Below are positions 24,115 through 32,639 of a stretch of 64,000 nt of DNA, piece by piece. Source of the stretch: Anaerosporobacter mobilis DSM 15930 (GTDB taxonomy: Bacteria; Bacillota; Clostridia; Lachnospirales; Lachnospiraceae). The notes beneath the pieces are model-generated. The model saw only the letters and a list, made by a program, of their open reading frames with translations, was not told the DNA's origin and made no database searches. Numbering within the stretch: position 1 is the first letter of the stretch; each line of letters starts with the position of its first letter. Made by a program: the position numbers and the translations under genes. The DNA is taken from the NCBI RefSeq assembly GCF_900142955.1, contig NZ_FRCP01000014.1:62001-126000 (forward strand), written 5' to 3'.

Positions 24115-24815
24115 CGTTTCTGGAATTTTGAGTACCCATGAGTACGTCACTTCCGTTCATCTCTGAAAGAGCGTTTACAATCTGTCTTGATGTTTTCTGT
24201 TTCCCTTGGTTATTCATTATGTAGGTTCGAGTAGTAGCTTCATCATTGTGACCAAGATACCATTGAATGTCTTCGATTTCCACTTTTTTTCTTCTCATTT
24301 TAGATGCTACCGTTCTGCGAATATCATGGGCAGATTTCACTTCAATTCCTGCGCGTCTGCACTGAGCACGGATACAGTTATCGACCTCACGAATCTTGGT
24401 TCTGCCTTCTTTATCGCAGAAAATAAAATCCCCATCTGAATATCCTGCTTCTTCATTGATACGCTTAACCACCTGAAACAAATTAATTTCATAATCACTT
24501 AAAGGGAGATACCGGTCACCAGCAGGGCTTTTCTTCTTCGTATACTCACAGATGGCTACTCTGAGTTTCCCATTATCATCTTCAACACGACTTTCCATCC
24601 GGTGTATATGTATTTCGCTGGCTTCCCAATCAATATCCGCCCATTTCAGCGCCACAGCTTCTCCAATTCTCCCAACTATAGATATATTTCGAGGTTATTT
24701 CTTTTCTCTCACTTTCAGAGAGTTTATCCTGATGTTTGGAACGGCCAATCGCAAGTTTACTATCTAAGGCTTGTTTTACCTGGTCTACCAACGGTAATTT
24801 ATTTTTATGTGACAT
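24092..24815 (-). pseudogene. Tyrosine integrase, internally deleted and frameshifted
   Basis: The N-terminal piece (from ATG at 24815) reads MSHKNKLPLVDQVKQALDSK and continues to KYIYSWEN. The rest is in another frame and reads GRIGEAVALKWADIDWE, then KSAHDIRRTVASKM, WYLGHNDEATTRTYIMNN: the Arg, His-x-x-Arg, His and Tyr of the catalytic domain. The core-binding domain of about 100-130 residues is missing and the join is out of frame. The gene points toward the tRNA, as integrases at tRNA sites usually do. It is almost certainly inactive. Confidence 0.85.
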
Positions 24816-25629
24816 AGGAATCCTTTCTCACAAATATTTGTGTAATATAATAAAATCAACGGGTATCTGTTAAAGCTAAGCACAACCCACTCTTGTTCTA
24901 GGAATCCTATTCCTTACAATCTTATGGACGATTGTCTGCCACCAATTACCCGTTTGTTATTTTCCTTCCTCCTTCTGTCTATTATTTTTTGTTCCATGCC
25001 CAGATGGCATCATTGCATGGAATCTTTTCTTTTTTTATAAATACAAGGATTGCCAAACAACATTTGACTTTCCTTAGGACAAATCATGTTTTTTAATGAC
25101 TGTTTTTTCTGACCAGACCGGGCCTTCACTCGTTTTGTTTAAGAACGGATAGGTTCTATGAACTCATTCCATTCTTTTGACTCACTTTGTGCTATCAACC
25201 GGTCTGTTTACTAGAACACATCAATTTAAAATATGATTCTGTTTTCTTCTCCATTTATCTTTGATTAACATAATATGAATTAATCACTTCATCGATATCT
25301 GAAAAAATGACATAAAAAAGCCAATAACCGTTTACCCATACATAAATGTGATGTGTAACCGTTATAAGTTTTATTGACTAGAAAAGGAGGTTGTAACAGA
25401 CACAATAAAAAAACAAACGGGCAGAGAGTTAGCGTACGATAGATAAATAGATTAATTTATCGGTATTTAATGGTTAATTTTAGAAATGGAAATATATACT
25501 TGATTTTAGATACGATTAGATTTATAATAATTAAGTTAGTATAAACGACTTCAATTTGCTTACGAAAGGGGCTGATTAAATTATGAGAAAAGTAGATATG
25601 GTGATAAATCATTAATTTAATATTGAAGT
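24816..25629. other. AT-rich non-coding stretch in the island
   Basis: No convincing gene here. There is a hairpin at 25324-25365 (arms ATAACCGTTTA and GTGTAACCGTTAT, imperfect), several short A or T runs, and a shadow frame on the minus strand over 25457-25762 without a ribosome site. It may hold remains of the element's own genes that are no longer readable. Confidence 0.5.
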
Positions 25630-25674
25630 ATGCAAAAAGCTTTTGCTTCTTGCGTACAAGGAACCCTTTTGTAA
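25630..25674 (+). CDS. Leader peptide upstream of the RsgA-like gene
   Basis: Codons ATG to TAA give MQKAFASCVQGTLL. The stop lies 15 bases before a terminator hairpin. Short peptides placed in this way control ribosome-linked resistance and translation genes by ribosome stalling or slowing. There is no strong ribosome binding site (only TTGAAG), so translation is a hypothesis. The region from codon 8 on is repeated in changed form at 33413. Confidence 0.5.
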   Translation: MQKAFASCVQGTLL

Positions 25675-25689
25675 ATACTGTATAAACAG

Positions 25690-25713
25690 ACTTGCTAATG
25701 GGCAAGTTTTTTT
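25690..25713 (+). terminator. Attenuator hairpin in the RsgA leader
   Basis: Six-bp stem ACTTGC/GCAAGT with a six-base loop and seven U. It lies before, not after, the coding region, at 25 bases from the start codon, and follows the leader peptide. That fits transcription attenuation. Confidence 0.65.
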
Positions 25714-25737
25714 GTACCCAAAATTGGAGGAAAACCA

Positions 25738-26733
25738 TTGAAAATGAAAGAAAACGGAACACAAATGCATGCTATTGTTTGTGAAGTTCAACGAGAATTG
25801 TTTACTTTAATATGTGAACAGGGAGAGATTCATGCGAAATTAAGAGGAGCATTCTATAAAGAAAATAGCATATTCCCAGTTGTAGGGGATAAGGTATTAA
25901 TTCACTTTAATCAAAATGGAGATTCTATTATTGAAAAAGTCTTTGAAAGAAAAAGCAAGTTTTCAAGAACGGATTTTTCAGGACATGCGGCAGGTTATGT
26001 AAAAACAATAAAAGAGCAGGTGCTTGCGGCAAATTTTGATTATGTTTTTATAGTTGATTCACTCAATAAGAATTTTAATGTGAATCGTATCACAAGATAT
26101 ATAAGCTTAGCATTAAAAAGTGGAGCAAAACCAGTAGTAATTTTAACAAAAGCTGATTTATGCAACAACGTTGATTATTATATAAAAGAAGTCAAAAGCA
26201 TATCAGAAAAAATTGATATCTGTATCATAAGCGCAAAATCAGGAATTGGCATGAAGCAGCTTGATTCTTATTTGAAACGTGGTAGTACAATTGTACTTCT
26301 TGGCTCATCAGGTGTTGGAAAGTCTACTCTTGTAAATGAAATTGCAGGTGAAGAACTAATGAAAGTAAGTGAGATACGAGAAGACGATTCAAAGGGACGT
26401 CATACTACCACCCATAGGCAATTGATAATGCTTCCATCAGGAGTTGCAATTATTGATACACCGGGAATAAGAGAATTAGGTATGTGGGAAGCAAGCGAAG
26501 GGATTGATGATACATTTTCAGATATAACGGAACTTTTTGGAGATTGTAAATATAGTAATTGTACACATACAACAGAACCTAGCTGTGCTGTAAAAAAAGC
26601 AATTGAAAACAAGATTATTTCAAATGAACGCTGGAAATTATATTGTCAATTAAAAAATGAAGATGAATGGGGTAAAAATAAAGCTATTTATACATCCAAA
26701 CAAAAATTAAAGAATAAAATTAGCAGGACATAA
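25738..26733 (+). CDS. RsgA-like circularly permuted GTPase
   Basis: The 331 residues have an N-terminal OB-like part (GEIHAKLRG, VVGDKVLI) and permuted GTPase motifs in the order G4 (LTKADL), G5 (SAKSG), G1 (GSSGVGKSTL), G3 (DTPGIREL), with a zinc part CKYSNCTHTTEPSCAV. RsgA acts in late assembly of the small ribosomal subunit. The start is TTG at 25738, 7 bases after GGAGG; an in-frame ATG 6 bases later is possible. It lies between the att repeats and behind an attenuator, unlike a housekeeping copy; it is likely a second, mobile RsgA. Confidence 0.85.
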   Translation: MKMKENGTQMHAIVCEVQRELFTLICEQGEIHAKLRGAFYKENSIFPVVGDKVLIHFNQNGDSIIEKVFERKSKFSRTDFSGHAAGYVKTIKEQVLAANFDYVFIVDSLNKNFNVNRITRYISLALKSGAKPVVILTKADLCNNVDYYIKEVKSISEKIDICIISAKSGIGMKQLDSYLKRGSTIVLLGSSGVGKSTLVNEIAGEELMKVSEIREDDSKGRHTTTHRQLIMLPSGVAIIDTPGIRELGMWEASEGIDDTFSDITELFGDCKYSNCTHTTEPSCAVKKAIENKIISNERWKLYCQLKNEDEWGKNKAIYTSKQKLKNKISRT

Positions 26734-26799
26734 AACAAAATTGTATTAAAAATTATAACTCTTAAAACAAGATTAAGTTTTATGTGAAAGGAAAATAAT

Positions 26800-27783
26800 A
26801 TGCTAAAATTAACATATCTGTTTGAAAACTTTGATTTAGCCAAAGAAGCTATAAAAAATTGGAACTATGATGCCGATACACTTGAGACAATGCTATCCTA
26901 TTTTCGCATTTCGTCAAACGCAATATATCCATTTTGCCATAACGGCCAGGTTTGCTTCCTACGACTCGCTCCAATTGATGAAAAAATAGAAAAAAATATT
27001 GTGGGTGAATTGGAATTTATTGAATATCTGTCCCAGCATGATTATCCAGCATTGAAGCCAATAATGACACTATCGGGAGAAAAGGTCATTAAGCTGGACA
27101 CCAAATGGGGGAAATATTATGCATGTGTTTTCAAAAAAGTTGCTGGGGTTCAAATTGAAGCAACAGACATGTCAAAAGAAATCATGTACGAGTATGGAAA
27201 GACTTTGGGTAAATTGCATGCTTTGTCATCAGACTTTAAACCAAGAATTAAAAAATGGACACATGTTGAGGTTTTAGAATGGATTGAAGAAGTACTTGCA
27301 GAATACAGTGTGCCAGCTGATGTCATTTTAGAGTTGATGGAAGTAAAAAAAAAACTAGCTGATTTTTCGATAAGAGATGATAATTATGGCTTGATTCATT
27401 ATGATTTTGAACCTGACAATGTTTTTTATGATGATAAAACTAAATCGTGTGCTGTAATTGATTTTGATGATGGTATGTATCATTGGTATGCGCTTGATAT
27501 CGAACAGGTTTTTGACTCTCTTAATGAGGAACTGGGTGCCTCCATTCTTCAAAATGCAAAGGATGAATTTATGAAAGGATATAAAACTGAGTATTACTAT
27601 TCTGAAGAGATGGAAAATTCACGTCCACTCATGAGACGGTTTATTAATTTGTATAGCTATGCTCGTTTAACTCGATGTGTAGCAGTAAATTCTTCAAATG
27701 AACCCAATTGGTTAATTGAATTGAGAAAGAAACTAAATAACAGTATTCAAAATTTGGAAATAAGTATGACAAGATTTAAGTAA
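26800..27783 (+). CDS. APH-like phosphotransferase
   Basis: The 327-residue protein has the phosphotransferase-family (APH) kinase fold. YACVFKKVAGVQIE marks the hinge, YGLIHYDFEPDNVFYDD the catalytic loop with Asp and Asn, and CAVIDFDDGMYHWYALDIEQVF the metal-binding Asp. Members phosphorylate aminoglycosides, macrolides, homoserine, choline and others. Closest by pattern are the homoserine kinase type II-like proteins found in Firmicutes, so resistance is possible but not shown. It starts 66 bases after the RsgA gene. An AAAGGAAAA sequence precedes the ATG. Confidence 0.75.
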   Translation: MLKLTYLFENFDLAKEAIKNWNYDADTLETMLSYFRISSNAIYPFCHNGQVCFLRLAPIDEKIEKNIVGELEFIEYLSQHDYPALKPIMTLSGEKVIKLDTKWGKYYACVFKKVAGVQIEATDMSKEIMYEYGKTLGKLHALSSDFKPRIKKWTHVEVLEWIEEVLAEYSVPADVILELMEVKKKLADFSIRDDNYGLIHYDFEPDNVFYDDKTKSCAVIDFDDGMYHWYALDIEQVFDSLNEELGASILQNAKDEFMKGYKTEYYYSEEMENSRPLMRRFINLYSYARLTRCVAVNSSNEPNWLIELRKKLNNSIQNLEISMTRFK

Positions 27784-27853
27784 TAAATCGGAGATTATTT
27801 AAAACAGTACTTTGGTTTGATGAGTACGTTATTGAGTACGTAAAAATCGGATG

Positions 27854-27884
27854 TGCTGGAAAGTCCCTTTCTATCAGCATTTTT
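27854..27884 (+). terminator. Hairpin before att2
   Basis: TGCTGGAAAG pairs imperfectly with CTTTCTATCAGCA and is followed by TTTTTG. Likely terminator for the APH-like gene. Confidence 0.55.
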
Positions 27885-27898
27885 GAGAGGGGATAGAA

Positions 27899-27920
27899 TT
27901 CGAATCCCGTCTCGCGCTTA
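27899..27920 (+). repeat. Second attachment repeat (att2)
   Basis: Identical over 22 bases to the tRNA-Gly 3' end at 24045-24066, but the tRNA body is absent: it is preceded by GATAGAA. It marks the far end of the first inserted segment and the near end of the second. Confidence 0.9.
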
Positions 27921-27928
27921 ATATTTTT

Positions 27929-27968
27929 GCCCGGAAAAGCTAGATTTTATCAGCATTTCCGGGCTTTT
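27929..27968 (+). terminator. Hairpin after att2
   Basis: Arms GCCCGGAAA and TTTCCGGGC, followed by TTTTG. It may be the tRNA terminator of a former host chromosome carried with the element. Confidence 0.7.
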
Positions 27969-28149
27969 GCTTTGTCTGCGGAGAGGAGCTAGCTTTAATG
28001 ATCAATTATTCAGTTTAATAGTTTTAAATTAAGAGATTTGTGCGCTAAATTAAATTTAATGAAGAAAGGGGCATTGGAAACAGAATATTGATAGGTGGTA
28101 AAATATATAATATTCTATTTGTAATATCTTTTTACGGAGTAAAAGCTTT

Positions 28150-28199
28150 ATCAAAACAACGAAGGATCCATGCGTAGCATGGGCCTTCGTTGTTTTGAT
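28150..28199. terminator. Long hairpin, no gene attached
   Basis: Perfect 16-bp arms (ATCAAAACAACGAAGG and its complement) around GATCCATGCGTAGCATGGG-like inner sequence that pairs further. It is symmetric, so it may work in both directions. Confidence 0.7.
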
Positions 28200-28515
28200 T
28201 TCCAGCTTCTATGAAGTGGAGTATATTATTCAAAACTTTTATGTCTAAAATTATAGTTTTTTACTTATTCTAATTGAATTTATTTTACAAGCAGAATAGT
28301 CATTACAATTACTAATGCTACATGAAAGTTTACACTTTTTTATGAAGTTTAGATGATACTCTTTGATGTTTGATGTATACATATTATGGATGAATTTCAT
28401 TTATTTATTATATTTTATATGTTAATATGGTATTGGAAATTGATAGATAGAAATTGTACCTCAGGTTATTAATATAATTTAACTGAACAAACAATGGTTT
28501 AGAAAGGAGTTTGTT

Positions 28516-29037
28516 ATGTGCACTAGGACTAAGTTGGCAGAAATAGCAAATAGAGAAGCATTGCGTCCTTTCCATGGGACTCTATTAAATGAGGAATCAA
28601 ATATCCACCCGATTGTCGATTTATTTCCTAAATGGAGCGTTGAAAAAGCGGATAGAAATTGGTGTGCAGGGTTCGTTTATTACTGCTGTGTGAGAGCTGG
28701 CTTTTTATTTCCATATAGCCCTGCTGAGTGCATATCATGTAGCCTTGCTGGCTGTGGTGGTTGGGAAGATTTCGCTAAAGGTGATAAAAGAATAGAATAT
28801 CACGTTGGTAGTGATGAGAAATTCATTCCTGAAGCAGGAGATATAGTCCTATATGACAGAGTTTTTATCAACCTTGAGCATGACCATATCGGCATTGTGA
28901 TTAAAAATAAGACAAATTCAATTATTGTAGCAGAGGGCAACACCTTTAACGACAATATTTCTCGTATCCTCGAACGAAACAAAGATGAACACATCCGCGC
29001 TTATATTCGGATACCTAATAATTTTTCGTATTATTAA
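28516..29037 (+). CDS. CHAP/NlpC-like cysteine amidase-fold protein without signal peptide
   Basis: The 173-residue protein shows a CHAP pattern: NWCAGFVYYCCVRAGF with the candidate catalytic cysteine (about residue 55), AGDIVLYDRV, DHIGIVIKNK with the histidine, and IIVAEGNTFNDNIS. CHAP proteins are usually secreted amidases that cut peptidoglycan, or domains of phage lysins. This one has no signal sequence and no wall-binding domain. It may work inside the cell or be released by lysis. GAAAGGAG precedes the ATG. Confidence 0.7.
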   Translation: MCTRTKLAEIANREALRPFHGTLLNEESNIHPIVDLFPKWSVEKADRNWCAGFVYYCCVRAGFLFPYSPAECISCSLAGCGGWEDFAKGDKRIEYHVGSDEKFIPEAGDIVLYDRVFINLEHDHIGIVIKNKTNSIIVAEGNTFNDNISRILERNKDEHIRAYIRIPNNFSYY

Positions 29038-29241
29038 GAAAGTTAATTGTAGTGTTAGCCTATAATTTTGATTTATCATCGTGGTTATGAGAGAACTGTT
29101 TAATTAGCCAAATTCAATTTGTGGAGGTGCCTAGTGTCACAAGAGTAACGAGTTTAATTAATCAATAAAATTCTTAAAGCTTTTTATTTTCAATATGGTA
29201 TTATGATTTTGTAACGAAGACGAAGATTATTTATAAAATAC

Positions 29242-30207
29242 ATGGGGGTAATGACCTTGAAAAAATTATCTAAAGATCATTTTATAAGATTAAGAAAACT
29301 GGTTTATCGCAATGCAAGACCGCTTGATTTTACCAAGTGGAAATATCTTTTTGAGAACGGGAGCTGTGAGGATTTCCTTTCGGTTCTGTCCAGCTATCAA
29401 AATGAGGATGGAGGTTTTGGATACAACATTGAGTGTAATAACTGGAACCCTAATTCTTCCCCCTATACGGTATGCATAGCATTAGATTATTTGGACACGA
29501 CAGGCGATTATGTTAGCAGTACAAAAGATACGATTATAATGGGTATAATCAAATACCTTGCTTCCGGTATATACTTGTTGGAAAACGGCTGGGTGGGAAT
29601 GCAAGGAATACCCAGTAACAATGATTTTGCACATTTGCCATGGTTTCATTTCGACCCAAATAAAGCCACGGAAGCTGATATTGGAGTAACCAAGCGTCTT
29701 TCAGACTTTATACTCAAATATGCAGACGAAAGCAGTGATATCTACCACAAGGCAGTGGTTTTAAAAGACAAGTATAAGTTGAGTGGGCAAATTTTACTTA
29801 ATGGCGTCCCGGATTATGACCCTGTATCTTTGGAAATGAAATCGTTTAACCCTGCAACATGGCCCTTTTGGTTGCCGTTGCCTGTGTACTTTGTTGGTTC
29901 GCCAAATAGCAAGTATTATCCAGAACTTAAACATGTCGTGGATATAAATCTGGATTCGATTATTAATACACTACAAAATACAAATGAGATTCAATTAGCA
30001 CCAGAGGAAGAATTGAACGCATTTGAACAAAACAACCCACACCCAGATGGCAAACGATGGTGTGTCGCTGAGCAAGCAATTGGAAATTATTATTGGGGTA
30101 CTCATAATATTACATCCAATTTGGATATATTGAGGAAGTTTGATAGATTGGATTTTCATCTACTATTTACACAAGATGAACATAGTACGAAGACTACACA
30201 CTGTTAA
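29242..30207 (+). CDS. Prenyltransferase/terpenoid-cyclase fold protein
   Basis: The 321-residue protein has the alpha-toroid repeat pattern, for example SSYQNEDGGFGYNIE and SSPYTVCIALDYLD in residues 55-100. The family joins protein prenyltransferase beta subunits and squalene or terpenoid cyclases. No DCTAE or DxDD motif of a cyclase is visible, so catalytic activity is unproven. The start is uncertain: ATG at 29242, ATG at 29251 or TTG at 29257 (best spaced to GGGGG). It stands alone in the second att segment. Confidence 0.62.
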   Translation: MGVMTLKKLSKDHFIRLRKLVYRNARPLDFTKWKYLFENGSCEDFLSVLSSYQNEDGGFGYNIECNNWNPNSSPYTVCIALDYLDTTGDYVSSTKDTIIMGIIKYLASGIYLLENGWVGMQGIPSNNDFAHLPWFHFDPNKATEADIGVTKRLSDFILKYADESSDIYHKAVVLKDKYKLSGQILLNGVPDYDPVSLEMKSFNPATWPFWLPLPVYFVGSPNSKYYPELKHVVDINLDSIINTLQNTNEIQLAPEEELNAFEQNNPHPDGKRWCVAEQAIGNYYWGTHNITSNLDILRKFDRLDFHLLFTQDEHSTKTTHC

Positions 30208-30357
30208 GAAGTGTAGTAGATACACATTGATAAAGGGGCACACAGATTCCTGTAAAATTTAGTTAATTTCAATTATTAAGCATGATATTATGGTATTTGA
30301 AATTAGCAAATAAAAGTGATTGAGCAGAACTTTAAAATATAAAAAAAGAGGTATATT

Positions 30358-31230
30358 ATGAGAATGCATGATAAATGCTTACCATGTGTAGTAAATCAAG
30401 TTATTAAAGTAGCAAATATCACCGGAGTTAATACAAAGGAAGAGTTATTGAGAGAAGTTTTTTCTTATCTCAGCAAAATGAATTATGATACAACCACTCC
30501 GGAAATTATTGGTGAAATCTTTGACATGATAAAAAGATATACTAATAATCCAGACCCATATAAAGAAACTAGGAACTATTACAACACTATGTTCTTAAAT
30601 TTGTTACCCGAATTCGAGAGAAAGATTGAGCAGGCTGAAGATTCGTATATGTTAGCAATTCGATATGCTATTGTTGGGAATATTATTGACTTCAATCCTA
30701 TACATAATACATTATTAGAGGAAGTTTATGATTGTTTCGATAAAATGGAATTATTAGAATTAGCAATTGATGATTCGCATTTACTATTGAAAGATATTAG
30801 AAATGGAGAAACTTTGTTATATTTAGGTGATAATTGTGGAGAAATCTGTTTGGACAAGATTCTTTTAAAAAAGATCAAAGAACTGAATCCTAATATTAAA
30901 TTACTATTTGGAGTACGTGGGAAATCGGTGGTTAATGATTCTATAGCTGAAGACGCATATTCTGTAGGAATTGATGAATACGCAGAGGTGATAGATAATG
31001 GAGATGGTTCTCTTGGTACTGTCCTTAAAAGAACAAGTCCTTCTTTCAAAGATGTTTATAAAAAGGCTGATGTAGTAATTGCCAAAGGTCAAGCAAACTA
31101 TGAATGTTTGAGTGAAGAAAATAAAAATATCTATTTCCTGCTGATGACCAAATGTGATGTAATTGCAAATGATATTGGTGTTGAGGAAAAGAAAATGATT
31201 TGTATGAAAAGTTCTGTATTTGTAGGATAG
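30358..31230 (+). CDS. DUF89 metal-dependent phosphatase (damage-control type)
   Basis: The 290 residues include CLPC at the N-terminus (residues 8-11), YLGDNCGEICLDKIL, GVRGKSVVNDSIAEDA, EVIDNGDGSLGTVL and DVVIAKGQANYE, all DUF89 marks. DUF89 enzymes of the CxxC subgroup remove phosphate from damaged or surplus metabolites using a metal ion. The substrate is open. AAGAGG precedes the ATG. Its stop is 6 bases ahead of the third att repeat. Confidence 0.88.
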   Translation: MRMHDKCLPCVVNQVIKVANITGVNTKEELLREVFSYLSKMNYDTTTPEIIGEIFDMIKRYTNNPDPYKETRNYYNTMFLNLLPEFERKIEQAEDSYMLAIRYAIVGNIIDFNPIHNTLLEEVYDCFDKMELLELAIDDSHLLLKDIRNGETLLYLGDNCGEICLDKILLKKIKELNPNIKLLFGVRGKSVVNDSIAEDAYSVGIDEYAEVIDNGDGSLGTVLKRTSPSFKDVYKKADVVIAKGQANYECLSEENKNIYFLLMTKCDVIANDIGVEEKKMICMKSSVFVG

Positions 31231-31236
31231 GATTAT

Positions 31237-31259
31237 GGTTTGAGTTCCGTCTCGCGCTT
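31237..31259 (+). repeat. Third, diverged attachment repeat (att3)
   Basis: Twenty of 23 bases match the tRNA-Gly 3' end starting from its GGTT; the last 13 (CCGTCTCGCGCTT) are exact. It keeps GGTT which att2 has lost, so it is not simply a decayed copy of att2. It is likely the far end of the second segment. Confidence 0.75.
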
Positions 31260-31382
31260 CATTGATAAGTATCGCTAATCCTGTTCTACTTTGATAAGAT
31301 AGATAAGTTGAATTATTTATATTTATATAATAAAATAGGATATGGAACTAATTGGAAAACCTAAATTTGGTGAGGGTGAAAT

Positions 31383-31931
31383 ATGAAATACAAAAAGATG
31401 GTAGAGTTAAAAAACAATCTAATATGTCATATTAGAAATGTAGAATATTCCGATGCAAAAGCAGTATACGACATTTTTAATCTAACACATGGACAAACAG
31501 ATTTTTTGTTGACATATCCAGAAGAAAACAGCTTTAATCTTGAAAAGGAACGGCAGTTTTTAATTGAAAAAGAAAACAGTAGTAAAGAAGTTGAACTTTG
31601 TGCCGTTTTGGATGGTAGAATTGTCGGAACTGCCGGTATTGAAGCTGTAGGTAAAAAATATAAGGTTAAACATCGTGCTGAATTAGGTATCAGTGTAGAA
31701 AAAGATTACTGGAGTTGGGGTATAGGGCGTGCATTAGTTACATCTTGTATTGAATGTGCCAAAAGTGCCGGATATGCTCAACTGGAACTGAATGTTGTAA
31801 GTGAAAATCACAATGCAATCGCTTTATATGAAAGTGTTGGATTCAGCGAATATGGTAGAAATCCCAAAGGATTTTGCTCTCGCAATGTTGGTTGGCAGGA
31901 GCTTATCCTTATGAGAGTGGAGCTTGTTTGA
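31383..31931 (+). CDS. GNAT N-acetyltransferase
   Basis: The 182-residue protein is a GNAT: VELCAVLDGRIVGTAGIEAV, ELGISVEKDYWSWGIGRALV (CoA loop with WSWGIG) and LELNVVSENHNAIALYESVGFSEYG. The N-terminus has a segment HGQTDFLLTYPEE that is common in putative acetyltransferases beside mobile resistance genes. Substrate unknown. It directly follows the third att repeat. Confidence 0.87.
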   Translation: MKYKKMVELKNNLICHIRNVEYSDAKAVYDIFNLTHGQTDFLLTYPEENSFNLEKERQFLIEKENSSKEVELCAVLDGRIVGTAGIEAVGKKYKVKHRAELGISVEKDYWSWGIGRALVTSCIECAKSAGYAQLELNVVSENHNAIALYESVGFSEYGRNPKGFCSRNVGWQELILMRVELV

Positions 31932-32057
31932 TAAATTCTTTAGGTACTTCAATGTTGTTACTCATAGCGGTAACCCCCTTAAAATTTATACAAATATTAT
32001 GACAGAATGCGATACTTGATATCTGAACTTTTAATTGCTTTTATAGAAAAATGTTTG

Positions 32058-32122
32058 ATTATTCCATATATATGTTATAATTTAGGTTGTAACATATATA
32101 TGGAATAATTTAGGTTGTAACA
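32058..32122. promoter_or_regulatory. Perfect palindrome with a repeated operator-like word
   Basis: Two 20-base arms (32058-32077 and 32090-32109) are perfect complements, separated by 12 bases. A 17-base word, TAATTTAGGTTGTAACA, is repeated at 32078-32094 and 32106-32122. A TATAAT (32076-32081) lies in it. It is located 35-100 bases before the next gene and probably binds a regulator or forms an mRNA hairpin. Confidence 0.6.
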
Positions 32123-32156
32123 CAACATATAAAATAAATTTGGGGGGACGATAAAT

Positions 32157-32492
32157 ATGTCATTTTCTGAGGTTAAATTATTTCAGGTTAAGCCTGATAA
32201 ACTCGATGAATTCGAAAATCTTGTAAAAGAAATGCTACCACTACAAAAAGAACTTGCTGGATACATTGACATTAAATACATGAAAAGATTTTTTGTATTT
32301 GATAAAATAGGAGAAGCGCCAAGACCGTTAACAAAAATAGTTAAGTGTGTTAAGTATTATTCATATTGGCAATTTGATACAATTGAAAACTATGCCAATG
32401 CGACTTCTTGGTTTTTTAGCGAATTTGAGAAACGACTAAGTAAATTGCTAATAATGCCCTTTGATATTATGTGTGGAGAAAGTATTGAATAA
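32157..32492 (+). CDS. Small dimeric alpha/beta-barrel (ABM-like) protein
   Basis: The 111-residue protein begins VKLFQVKPDKLDEFENLVKEM and later has YYSYWQFDTIENYANATSWFFSEFEKRL. This alternation is like the antibiotic biosynthesis monooxygenase (ABM) or Dabb-type dimeric barrels. No cofactor or catalytic residue can be pointed out. TTGGGGGG precedes the ATG. Confidence 0.5.
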   Translation: MSFSEVKLFQVKPDKLDEFENLVKEMLPLQKELAGYIDIKYMKRFFVFDKIGEAPRPLTKIVKCVKYYSYWQFDTIENYANATSWFFSEFEKRLSKLLIMPFDIMCGESIE

Positions 32493-32639
32493 ATCAACTA
32501 GAATAGGTAAGTATAGAATATATTAATTGAAGATATTATTATTTGAGTTGAAGGAATAAACTGGTTTTGAATTGACCATTATGAATGGTTATTAAATATC
32601 TTATTTTTTATCAATAGTTAATGGAAAGGATTGTTGAAT

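Larger units (their letters stand above)
27784..28515. other. Intergenic stretch with hairpins and the att2 repeat
   Basis: Contains hairpins at 27854-27884, 27929-27968 and 28150-28199, and the second att repeat. In the first 80 bases an in-frame LMSTLLST-like stretch ending in TAA at about 27840 might be the tail of another lost gene. No gene is seen from 28200 to 28515. Confidence 0.5.

Noticed and set aside
24206..24439. Plus-strand frames within the integrase remnant
   Set aside because: They are the reverse reading of the integrase catalytic domain.
25457..25762. Minus-strand 101-codon frame over the RsgA leader
   Set aside because: No ribosome site and a composition explained by AT-rich antisense; it would also overlap the leader peptide and attenuator.
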